From positions 8,938,001 through 9,002,000 of the forward strand of contig NW_027395283.1 of the NCBI RefSeq assembly GCF_027580225.2: a stretch of DNA of 64,000 bases. The letters run 5' to 3'. Both the position numbers and the translations under genes were made by a program. Below are positions 55,031 to 64,000 of the stretch, piece by piece. The stretch comes from Misgurnus anguillicaudatus (taxonomy: Eukaryota > Chordata > Actinopteri > Cypriniformes > Cobitidae). Each line of letters begins with the position of its first letter. Position 1 is the stretch's first letter. The notes under the pieces were generated by a model that ran no database searches, had not been told where the DNA came from, and saw nothing but the letters and a program-made list of their open reading frames with translations.

Positions 55031-55296
55031 ATTTTCCAAGGTTTGTTTTTGGTTAGCCAGGAAAGTTTTCTTTACAGAAATAGAACGTTATTTTTAGGTT
55101 ATTTTAACGTTTTCCTAACGTTAGGAGAACGTTAGAATAACGTTATTCTAACGTTAGAATAACGTTATTCTAACGTTCTCCTAACGTTATTCTAACGTTC
55201 TCCTAACGTTAGGAAAACGTTAAAATAACCTAAAAATAACGTTCTATTTCTGTAAAGAAAACTTTCCTGGCTAACCAAAAACAAACCTTGGAAAAT
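55031..55296. repeat. 266-bp palindrome
   Basis: Two 133-nt arms without a spacer meet at aac/gtt (55163/55164). Outer arms (ttttccaaggtttgttttt and its inverse) match perfectly; I count only four mismatches, all about 15-18 nt from the centre. The inner part is a run of aacgttattct and aacgttctcct units. Confidence 0.92.
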
Positions 55297-55749
55297 GCAC
55301 AGCTGACATGGAGTGAAAAATGATCTCACCAGGGCGCGTTGCCGCGGCTCCGTGCACGCACTGACAGAGCGCGCAAGACTCCAGCCTCAGTGAAGAAGTG
55401 AAGGCTTACAAAAGTACGGCACGTCTATTAGTACATCCCATGCTGTGTTTTGGTTGGTTTTTATCTATCATATCTATCTAAAATAAGTAAAACACATTTC
55501 CGTATAAGGAGGAATAAAATAATTTATTTAATACAAAATCTATAATAATTAAATTATGCTATTACTGGAAAAAATGTCTATTAAAATATTATACCATTAT
55601 ATAACACAGGTTAATTTATATAAAAATACCTCAACACATCACATATTATGTATTTAGATAACATTATATTTTATCAAATATATAATAGTGACTTCAACAC
55701 AATAAAGAAGAGTTAAAACAGATATTTATTGAAAATATATAAACATGTA

Positions 55750-56215
55750 ATTCACTTTAGTTTAACAGACCTTACAGCAGCCGCCTCTCCATTATTAAGT
55801 AACAACAATCAGCATCTCTCTCTCAGTTTTTACAATAATCAAAAGCTTCTAACTTCATATTCTCTTCATGGAAATAATTAAAATATATTTTCGTTTTCAC
55901 ATATTTAAGCTACTAATGAAGAAACAAAAAAGAAATCGCTAGAATGATATACTCTGAAGTTAAAACGCAATGAGAAATAAATCAGTCACTTTAGGTTAAA
56001 AGATCTTACCACAGTTAGTCGGCTATCCGTTTTTACAACAATAAAAAGTTTCTAACATTATATTCTCCTCAAATTCTCCTCAAATCGATTGGAAATCACT
56101 CGTATATATATTTCTTCTCACATATTTAAGTTACTAAATCAAGAAAGAGACAAAAGAACCGCTAAAATAATGTTAGTCTCTGAGGTAAAAACGAAAGGAC
56201 CGTTATTTTTTAAAT
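55750..56215. repeat. Diverged ~235-bp tandem duplication
   Basis: 55750-55975 and 55985-56215 share cactttag-ttaa, ttacaataatcaaaagcttc/ttacaacaataaaaagtttc, and cacatatttaagctact/cacatatttaagttact in the same order. They differ by small indels. Confidence 0.7.
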
Positions 56216-56450
56216 TAACGACTTTCCTGAGCACAAGATAAAGCGGGTACTCGTGAAGAAGGCGGTAAGCTCGTGCAGACAAGCACGCGCATATTAGACG
56301 TGCACACTAAAGGAATAATGGGTTTAATTATGCATTCACTTCATTTCCTAAAAAAAAACATAACCAAAAAATAACCATTAGAGAACGTTATGTATAAGTT
56401 ATTTTTAGGTTATTTTATGGTTCCAGAAAACCAAAAAATAACCAAAAAAT

Positions 56451-57985
56451 AACGTTCTGTATAAGTTATTTTTAGGTTATTTTAAAAATAACCACCCTGC
56501 AACGTTATGGGAACGTTATTTTATGGTTCCAAAAAAGAACCAAAAAATAACCAAAAAATAACGTTCTGTATAAGTTATTTTTAGGTTATTTAAAAATAAC
56601 CACCCTGCAACGTTATGAGAACGTTATTTTATGGTTCCAAAAAAAAAACCAAAAAAAAACCAAAAAATAACGTTCTGTATAAGTTATTTTTAGGTTATTT
56701 TAAAAATAACCACCCTGCAACGTTATGGGAACGTTATTTTATGGTTCCAAAAAAATAACCAAAAAATAACCAAAAAATAACGTTCTGTATAAGTTATTTT
56801 TAGGTTATTTTCAAAATAACCACCCTGCAACGTTATGGGAACGTTATTTTATGGTTCCAAAAAAGAACCAAAAAATAACCAAAAAATAACGTTCTGTATA
56901 AGTTATTTTTAGGTTATTTAAAAATAACCACCCTGCAACGTTATGAGAACGTTATTTTATGGTTCCAAAAAAAAAACCAAAAAATAACCAAAAAATAACG
57001 TTCTGTATAAGTTATTTTTAGGTTATTTTAAAAATAACCACCCTGCAACGTTATGGGAACGTTATTTTATGGTTCCAAAAAAATAACCAAAAAATAACCA
57101 AAAAATAACGTTCTGTATAAGTTATTTTTAGGTTATTTTCAAAATAACCACCCTGCAACGTTATGGGAACGTTATTTTATGGTTCCAAAAAAATAACCAA
57201 AAAATAACCAAAAAATAACGTTCTGTATAAGTTATTTTTAGGTTATTTTAAAAATAACCACCCTGCAACGTTATGGGAACGTTATTTTATGGTTCCAAAA
57301 AAATAACAAAAAAATAACCAAAAAATAACGTTCTGTATAAGTTATTTTTAGGTTATTTTAAAAATAACCACCCTGCAACGCTATGGGAACGTTATTTTAT
57401 GGTTCCAAAAAAATAACAAAAAAATAACCAAAAAATAACGTTCTGTATAAGTTATTTTTAGGTTATTTTAAAAATAACCACCCTGCAACGTTATGGGAAC
57501 GTTATTTTATGGTTCCAAAAAAATAACCAAAAAATAACCAAAAAATAACGTTCTGTATAAGTTATTTTTAGGTTATTTTAAAAATAACCACCCTGCAACG
57601 TTATGGGAACGTTATTTTATGGTTCCAAAAAAATAACCAAAAAATAACCAAAAAATAACGTTCTGTATAAGTTATTTTTAGGTTATTTTAAAAATAACCA
57701 CCCTGCAACGTTATGGGAACGTTATTTTATGGTTCCAAAAAAATAACCAAAAAATAACCAAAAAATAACGTTCTGTATAAGTTATTTTTAGGTTATTTTA
57801 AAAATAACCACCCTGCAATGTTATGGGAACGTTATTTTATGGTTCCAAAAAAATAACCAAAAAATAACCAAAAAATAACGTTCTGTATAAGTTATTTTTA
57901 GGTTATTTTGAAAATAACCACCCTGCAACGTTATGGGAACGTTATTTTATGGTTGCAAAAAATAAAACCTAAAAATAACGTTCCC
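56451..57985. repeat. 110-bp minisatellite, 14 copies
   Basis: aacgttctgtataagttatt recurs at 56451, 56560, 56669, 56779, 56888, 56997, 57107, 57217, 57327, 57437, 57547, 57657, 57767 and 57877, a period of 109-110 bp. Each unit contains ccaccctgcaacgttatggg and internal inverted ggttatttt/aaaataacc arms. Early copies alternate between variants (aaaaagaacc, tatgagaac), later ones are almost uniform. Confidence 0.97.
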
Positions 57986-58070
57986 AGAACGTTATTTTTT
58001 GGTTCCCAAAAAAATAACCAAAATATAACCAAAAACTAACGTTAGGGGAACGTTCTGTGTTTGCTGGGTA

Positions 58071-59084
58071 GTCACTTGAAAACACACACAACACACATGA
58101 AGACTCAACTTTGCTCATTGTAACTACTGGATAAATACATTAAGAATTACATTCCATATGTAATATGTTATTTGTTTATGCACATACACAAGATGTTACA
58201 AAATAAACATAAATGATTAAAGTAACACAGATGTACTATCCAACTTTTGTACATATAGGCTACTGCCAAAACTGGGTGATGCAACCACTCCTGTCTGAGC
58301 TGTCACCATCGAGTGTCCTCTCTAGACAAATCTGTATGTAGTGCAATCTGTATGTATTGTAATATGGGCCAGAAAAAAGTGTGGCATAATCTGCATGTAA
58401 ATCGACCCACACAGAGTATTTACATGTGATGTTAAATGCCTTACACTTGGGGAAAGTGATAAAAGTGAGGTAAGTTAGGTGATGCAACCCATTCATATTT
58501 ATACATCTAAACATTGTACTTGTTTTTTTTTTTATCAAAAACATTACTTACTGAAAAATCCTTTCAGCCATTGAACCTCCAGAAGGGCAGTGCCATTTTA
58601 ATGAAAAGGCTTTAAGAAATGCTGAATTCTTGAAATAGATATTTTATGTAAGCAATGAATTAGTGAAATAAACTCTTGTTACAATATGCATCTGTACTGC
58701 TGCTGTATCCAGGGGAGTATGATGTGCTGATTGGGTCAAATAATGAGAACAACCACTTGACACTCATGGTCAGTTTATTTTCATTCTCATCTTCTCTTTA
58801 TCACTCTGTTTAAAAACATGTCATTATCTCATTCGGTAAGAAAATTAAAATGTTGTTTTTATATTTTGGTCTCTCTTCCATTTTTGCCCTTTAGTTACAC
58901 AGGAAAACACTCATAAACATATTTAAGCTGGTCCGAACAATGTTGGTCTTGCAATAAGGTAAATAACCTTTAAAAAAATGTTAGGCCATTTTTTTTTTAC
59001 AGGAATCCTGCTTTAATAGAGTAATCATGCATCATGTCCTTTGAATGATTGCTAATGCTCTTTTCGTTAAGGCTCTATAAAGTC
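58071..59084. other. Unassigned ~1 kb inside the giant structure
   Basis: No repeat pattern or gene recognised. The 94-residue minus ORF (58260-58544) has no motif I know. The end merges into the right inverted arm. Confidence 0.5.
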
Positions 59085-59155
59085 CAACTCAAAAAGAAAA
59101 CAAAATAACACCAGAGAACATTTAAAAAAAATTATTTATACATGCAGTTAGCCAT

Positions 59156-59301
59156 ATCCCTGCCGAAAAAAAAAACAATAGAAACCATTACAGAAATTAT
59201 AAGGGTTTCCATTACAAAACCATTACAGACCATTAACCATTAAAACTTTAAAAACCATTACAGAATGCGTAATGGTCTCTATTGTTTTTTTCAGCAGGGA
59301 T
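59156..59301. mobile_element. MITE (~146 bp) inserted in the right arm
   Basis: The ends atccctgccg and cagcagggat are inverted, and the next 25 bases (aaaaacaatagaaaccattac and its inverse) also match. The left arm of the giant structure lacks this insert, so it arrived after the arms were formed. Confidence 0.8.
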
Positions 59302-59307
59302 TTGAGT

Positions 59308-59703
59308 TTTATTGCAGTGCATGCAATAAATGCAGCAAAATACACTACAAAACAAAACATTAACTATGGACAAGATACAACAAAAACAATGAGGAGAAAT
59401 ATGTGCTGTGATGCTGTAGTGTTTAGCATTATAAATGTAGGCTAAATAGCATATTGTTTAGCCATGAAAAAGTGTTCTTACAAAACGCACATACAAAGCA
59501 TAATGTAAACAATTGTACATATGAACAAGGCATATGATCATTCGGCGTTATTACCTTATATAAATATAAAAAAGAGCTGGAAAACACACAAGAATTTGCA
59601 ATCCAATCGCTGGTTCCAAAGCGGAGCGAACCTATGAATATGCATGTATGCCCCGCCCATTAGGACAGTTTTTCACGGGGACAGAATTTCACACAACACC
59701 GGT
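59308..59703 (-). repeat. Right long inverted arm
   Basis: Reverse complement of 42834-43260 with scattered substitutions and small indels. It ends at caccggtaagaatggcacg next to the CACCCT terminus. Confidence 0.88.
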
Positions 59704-59727
59704 AAGAATGGCACGTATGGTCACCCT

Positions 59728-60133
59728 ATGATGCTCCAACAATAGAAACAATGCTGATTCATCACTAGTGTTGGTAACTGGCTGTGTGATTTCGTGATCT
59801 GAGCATTTTAAGCCGAAGCGTGCACAGTCAGTGTCTGTTCCTGCGTTTGCTGCTGCGTTGTATTCAGGGCTAGACTGTGACAGATCTGTGAAATATTATT
59901 TTCAGAGGTTTACATTGGCCGGCTTATGTATGTTGTATCTATAGCCCTTGTGTTGAATACTTTTACATAGTCGTGGAACGAGTATAGGCTAGTTAATGCG
60001 GGTGTGTACGCGTGTATAAAGGGGGGTCCGATGCAACCTCCTTAATGAAACGCCCCAAAATTTAAAGCACCTTCTCTTAAGTGTTGAGCATCCCCATAGC
60101 ACCTGCATCAGAAAATCTCTGGAGCCGCCACTG
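59728..60133. other. Right arm of the hAT element
   Basis: The interior of the hAT between the inner structure and the terminus. No ORF. Confidence 0.6.
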
Positions 60134-60808
60134 TTTTATCTTGTGAAACATTTCTCTGTTCTACCTTTATTAGACAGTAAACACATCTTAAAGATCTCTC
60201 TATAATAAATTACTAAATGTGTCTCTATCATTTAAATGAGAACTGCATCACACTATGATAAATACAAACCCTTTACTCTTTAGTGGAACAAAAGAGAGAA
60301 ATTTTCAGTTTAATAATGCTGATGTGTTTTGTTTCATGAATGAAAGTTAACACACAAATGCTAAAGCAATACATTAATGATTTCTCCTCGTTTATAAGTT
60401 AAATCTGTTAAATTAGTTGTAATAATTTTAGTATAATGTGACGCTGTAATGCTCGTTTACTACCAGCAGAGGGAGAAAAACATCAACGATTGGTCATCTT
60501 GTCGGTGACGTCACATGTTTAAAGTAAAAGTTAAAAGTTTTTCGTTTAACTTTTCTATTCCCCTGAAACCTAATTTACTGAGTTATAATTTGATTTTTGT
60601 GTTTTTATGTTATTATTATTTTGTTTACAATTATGCTGCTTGGTCTTTTTGTTAATGTATATCATTGATAATATGTTCATGCCTGTTTGTTATTTGAAAT
60701 GATTTAATTAAAAAAAAGGAAAAAACTTTTCCATCCGCCATTTTATAGGGATGGGATGAGCGGATTCTTCACCACACTGATCATCAAACGGATTAATATA
60801 AGGTTTAT
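60134..60808. other. Host flank right of the hAT structure
   Basis: No gene is seen. It begins with the right TSD copy (60134-60141). Confidence 0.6.
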
Positions 60809-61300
60809 AAAAGCAGATTCAGGTATTGTCGCGTGTGTCGTTGATGTTAAAGTTAGAGGATTTTGAGAATGTAAATCAGTCAGATTAGGTCACGAAAAAC
60901 TTTTCACTTCTTCACTTTTTCTTCAGTTTTCTAAAGGACCTATTTATTATTTGATATTTATTTGATAGTTTCATAAAATGCATCTTAATTGTAGCGTTAT
61001 TTATGGAATGTTTTGCGCTGTTTGTGACTCTTAATTTAATATGTGTTCATATTTTAAAGCAGATTCAGGTATTGTCGCGTGTGTCGTTGATGTTAAAGTT
61101 AGAGGATTTTGAGAATGTGAATCAGTCAGATTAGTTCAGGTGTCACGAAAAACTTTTCACTTCTTCACTTTTTCTTCAGGTTTCTAAAGGACCTATTTAT
61201 TATTTGATATTTATTTGATAGTTTCATAAAATGCATCTTAATTGTAGCGTTATTTATGGAATGTTTTGCGCTGTTTGTGACTCTTAATTTAATGTGTTAA
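60809..61300 (+). repeat. 247-bp tandem duplication upstream of a putative first coding exon
   Basis: aaagcagattcaggtattgt begins copies at 60809 and 61056. Both run through cttttcacttcttcactttt and gaatgttttgcgctgtttgt. Each copy has a potential donor (aatgtaaat or aatgtgaat) after ttagaggattttgag, so each could be an alternative untranslated first exon. This is inference. Confidence 0.85.
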
Positions 61301-61419
61301 TATTTTGGTGATGTAATGTTGTCTAGTTGATGTCTCACTCAGGATTGATTTATCTGAATTATAATGTCTGTTTATTCACTTTGATTTTAAGTTTGTGTCT
61401 GAATGTTATTTTCATTCAG

Positions 61420-61518
61420 TATCAGATGTGGAGATCAGATTGATCAGATTCATCTCTGCAGCTCCATCATGGATCAAACACAAACATCAACACATGAAGA
61501 TTTTTCTCCAGGATGCAG
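61420..61518 (+). CDS. Possible 5' coding exon of an immune-type (NLR-like) gene
   Basis: A good acceptor (ttttcattcag, ending 61419) and donor (gtactt, from 61519) bound a 99-bp exon. The ATG at 61469 gives MDQTQTSTHEDFSPGC and two bases of the next codon; 61420-61468 would be 5' UTR. Short Ser/Thr-rich first coding exons of this kind precede the main exon in fish NLR and related genes, and an NLR 3' end lies at the other side of the window, but there is no diagnostic domain. The downstream exons would be beyond the window or displaced by repeats. Confidence 0.4.
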
Positions 61519-61798
61519 GTACTTTATAGAAACACTTATAACATTTATATTATAGGAAAATACTTAAGTGTTGTTTTTAACTAGAAAATGCATTTCCAGA
61601 GGAACTGCAAAAGTGTGCTTGCTCTGGTGCGGTCGCTAACAGGGTTCCTTCCCACGAGTCCTGGAATTCCTGGAAATTTAATGAGTAATTTTCCAGTGCT
61701 GGAAAACACACAAAACAAAAATTGTCTTGGACAATCTTGAAGTTGTCCTGGATGTTTGAAAACTTTCTCATTTAAAGAGATAGTTCACAAAAATTCTG

Positions 61799-63100
61799 TC
61801 ATCATTTACATTTAATAATTTGGCAGATGCTTTTATTTAAAGTGACTTACAATTAGTATTCACTGGGCAGCTATCACTGCAGAGCAAACAGGGGTAAAGG
61901 GCACTTCAGTCAGTCCAGTTCGAACTAGGGGTGTGCACGAATGTTCGAATATTAGTTTCTGAAAAATAATCATTTGAAAATTAAAAATGCTATACTATTA
62001 TCCCTATTTTTTTATGAGAAAAGAAAACCAGGGTTAAGCCTTTAGTAGAATTGTCTAGCCTTATTTTACTTCACATGTAATGACTTATAATATACAGAAT
62101 ATAAACAAAATATTTGTAGGCTATGTGTTCCTCAATCTTTGTTCACTAACATCCCAAGCTATAGTTCAAATATCTGCCAAATGGGTATTATACACACAGC
62201 GGCTTGCAAAGTTTGCATGATATAACTGGTCAGCATCAGAATTAAATAACATTACATTGGGGTTGGTTGTCACATTATGTCAGAGTGTCTTTGATGGTTA
62301 ATTACTTCCTGTTACAATACATTCGAAAAGTAAAAAGTATACACATTTAAAGCCAAGACCCTAAAGTTTCATTTCATGTAGGAATTACTGCTGAAAGATT
62401 TTTTGAAGATGAGCAATTCATGCATGAGTGAAAATTGTGACAACCAACCTCGGTCTCCCCTAAATATCTTCCTCAGATGACGGTCACGTAATAAACAGGA
62501 CAACAAGCACTTCATTTTTAGGATCTGAACAGTCGGCATGAAAGTATCAAACCATTTGCTTTATTTATCATTATAAAGGCAGGTATTCTTGTCAGATCAG
62601 GTTTTTTACCAGGAGTTAGCAGCGCTTTTTGTACGTTGTCGGCTTGTTCTGTCTGAGGAACAGACTTTCAGTGAATAGGTCTATATGCACATTTTTCTTA
62701 ACAAGAAAATGTAAAATGAAATAAACAAGAGAATTATAAACCACAGACTGTCAGTATACATTGTGTTCTGTTTCATATGTTCAGTTTTTGTATGATTAAG
62801 CAGATTTTAAATAGGGTCTACAGTTTTTTTCTGTTGCTAATATTTTCAACATAAACAAACTATATAGATAATATAATATTGGTGTGTTAAAACTATTCAA
62901 TGATAATTATAAGCTTGATGTTAAATTGAGACTTAATAACATTTTTAAAAATTACATTTAAATGAACAAATATTCGAATGTTTACTTTTTATGAGCTCAA
63001 ATATTAGAATATGAAATTATTGAAAACTAACAATCCCTAGTTTGAACCAGTGACCTTCTGGTTACCAGTCTGATTGTTGCGGTGACTGCCAATCAGTCAC
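61799..63100. repeat. Dispersed fish repeat split by a hAT-like insertion
   Basis: The left part, 61799-61925, includes tttggcagatgcttttattt, aaagtgacttacaa and gggtaaagggcacttcag. The right part (63040-63100) continues tttgaaccagtgaccttctg and ggttaccagtctgatt. This is a widespread fish repeat read from left to right. It is interrupted at 61926-63039. Confidence 0.75.
61918..63047. mobile_element. hAT-like non-autonomous element (1.1 kb)
   Basis: The ends taggggtgtgcacgaatg (61926) and the inverse of tagggattgttagttttc (ending 63039) are flanked by gttcgaac and gtttgaac, an 8-bp TSD with one difference. No ORF. It sits inside the fish repeat described above. Confidence 0.75.
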
Positions 63101-63276
63101 TCACAGAGGTTGTGAGCAAATGCTGTTTGACTCATGTACCAATAACAATGTCCATATCTTCACCCTCACGTTCTATATTTCGTTTTTTCACATATGGTTT
63201 AAACATTAAAAAGAGTTCACAAAATAATAAATTCAAACAGATCTTACATATGGCTTTCCAATGCCATTCCAATCTC

Positions 63277-63596
63277 ACGAGCCGTTTCTCAATATGCATT
63301 CTTGTCTGTACTTGTGTTCTTGTGGACTTGTGAAACGTCATCAGTCGCAGCCCAAGTACTGTTCCAATTCAAAGTTCGCATCAAGCCCAAGTTCACATAA
63401 AATCCCCGGATGTGTTCTTGATCCGCCCATTTTATCGAGGATGCATCAGAGGAGACTTGTGTGGACTTATGACAGCGAAGTTTCCCAGAATGCATTTCGC
63501 GTCAGAAGTTCGTTCTTCCGAGTCTGAACTTGCAAGTCCGAACTAGGAAGGACACAAGTCCGAACTTGGCGTACTTGGTATTGAGAAACGGCTACG
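63277..63596. mobile_element. MITE with AGCCGTTTCTCAAT termini (314 bp)
   Basis: agccgtttctcaatatgc at 63280 is inverted at attgagaaacggct, ending 63593. The flanking acg on both sides is a possible 3-bp TSD. It contains short internal aagttcg/cgaactt repeats. Confidence 0.8.
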
Positions 63597-64000
63597 GTCA
63601 AAACTGGTATGCTCATTACCCGCACCTGTGCAGCATTTCCTCTTTACCTATTTTATACATTTCCCAAACTCAATACCCCACCTAGTGTACAAAATCAGAA
63701 TAACACCATATATGGCTCTTATGCTGAGTTTACACCAACCACGTTTCAGGCGTCAAAATCGTGTCTACCGCGCCTAGTTTGCCGCTTGAACAGTTTGAAT
63801 GCATTCGCACGTGTAGAGGGAAGTAGACAAAATCATTTGACGCGTGTCAGAGGCAAACTCCGCTTCTTGTGGGAGGGGCAAGTGCTATGCGGTTGTCTGT
63901 TTGCAAGATAACTGATGTTGATTGTGCATTTATCAAAAGAGTTACCAGTTTGTATTTGGTAACCTTACTATAGGGGGAGAGTAAACGCGCGGGTTGATAA
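63597..64000. other. Right edge: possible start of another DNA transposon
   Basis: From about 63735 the sequence (tgagtttacaccaaccacgt, gtctaccgcgcctagtttgc) resembles the left end of a fish Harbinger-type element that would continue past the window. No gene can be supported. Confidence 0.4.

Larger units (their letters stand above)
54931..58070. mobile_element. AACGTT-rich transposon-like element (TACCCAGC termini)
   Basis: The left end tacccagctaac and the right end tttgctgggta are inverted. The adjoining aacgttcccctaacgttag is also inverted at both ends (54969-54987 and about 58036-58054). If the termini are CCCAGC, the flanks would be a TA duplication. The cargo is a 266-bp palindrome, about 1.1 kb of AT-rich DNA and a 14-copy minisatellite. 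No ORF of note. Confidence 0.7.
42579..59727. mobile_element. Giant inverted-repeat structure (AGGGTG...CACCCT), ~17.1 kb
   Basis: The left terminus agggtgcccatacgtgtcat matches the inverse of the right terminus, agggtgaccatacgtgccat. Beyond the termini, arms of more than 400 bp are inverted copies: 42834-43260 and 59308-59703, with weaker similarity out to about 43380 and 59085. The cargo is a tandem satellite array (43589-54597), an AACGTT-rich element (54931-58070) and about 1 kb of unassigned DNA. No transposase, polymerase or integrase ORF is visible. The flanking bases share only at, so the TSD is unclear. Confidence 0.7.
42007..60141. mobile_element. hAT-type element of 18.1 kb with 8-bp TSD, containing nested elements
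   Basis: The left end is CAGTGGCGGCGCCAGGGAGG at 42015; the right end is the inverse of CAGTGGCGGCTCCAGAGATT, ending at 60133. The 8 bases ttttatct occur directly before and directly after (42007-42014, 60134-60141). An 8-bp TSD with CAG...CTG ends is diagnostic of hAT. Without the inner structure (42579-59727) the hAT would be only about 1 kb and non-autonomous. No hAT transposase is readable. Confidence 0.88.

Noticed and set aside
42579..59727. Polinton/Maverick, suggested by 17-kb size, long inverted repeats and AG...CT ends
   Set aside because: No DNA polymerase B, retroviral-type integrase, ATPase, protease or capsid ORF is present, and there is no 6-bp target duplication.

Overview
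This window is eukaryotic, and almost certainly from a teleost fish, possibly a cypriniform. The evidence is a fish-type NLR leucine-rich-repeat exon with consensus splice sites, vertebrate-type BEL/Pao, chromoviral Gypsy, L2 and L1/Tx1 retrotransposons, and hAT and Harbinger DNA transposons of fish type. Host coding sequence is sparse: the last two exons of an NLR-like receptor (3721-3894 and 4854-4872), a partial second copy of that gene end (13112-13992), an immunoglobulin half-domain exon on the minus strand (40738-40915), and a possible first coding exon of an immune-type gene (61420-61518). Nearly everything else is transposon inside transposon.

Layout. 1-9.7 kb: transposon remnants around the NLR 3' end, including a Harbinger-like element with a decayed Myb-like gene and a broken hAT transposase. 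9.7-12.5 kb: a MITE-like inverted-repeat element split by a very young non-autonomous LTR element (486-bp LTRs, 5-bp TSD) that carries a proline-rich minisatellite ORF. 12.5-14.4 kb: an internally deleted Harbinger transposase and the duplicated NLR 3' end. 14.4-20.6 kb: a full-length L1/Tx1-like LINE on the minus strand (12-bp TSD). A hAT element splits its ORF1, and its reverse transcriptase has lost the catalytic palm.

20.85-39.45 kb: a BEL/Pao element (LTRs 323 and 313 bp, TSD ggcct) that received two later insertions in its coding region. One is an intact 5.3-kb chromodomain Gypsy element (503-bp LTRs differing at 2 positions, TSD gaatg). The other is a full-length L2 LINE in antisense, with ORF1 (esterase), ORF2 (endonuclease and RT) and a 3' UTR holding four 129-bp repeats. 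Both LTR families of Gypsy type show the signature of Tf1/sushi-style self-primed reverse transcription: the first ~10 nt of the predicted RNA are complementary to the primer-binding site 2 nt beyond the LTR.

42.0-60.1 kb: an 18.1-kb block bounded by hAT-type termini (CAGTGGCGGC) and a perfect 8-bp TSD (ttttatct). Inside it lies a second ~17.1-kb structure with AGGGTG...CACCCT ends and inverted arms of over 400 bp. This inner structure carries six head-to-tail units of ~1.7-2.1 kb, each with co-oriented CTCF-like motifs, then a 3.1-kb AACGTT-rich element with a 266-bp palindrome and fourteen 110-bp repeats. I see no credible protein gene in it. This transposon-borne, CTCF-motif-rich satellite block is the strongest candidate for something undescribed. 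60.1-64 kb: flanking host DNA with a duplicated segment upstream of the putative first coding exon, plus more small DNA transposons.

All family assignments are from reading motifs by eye. No database search was run.
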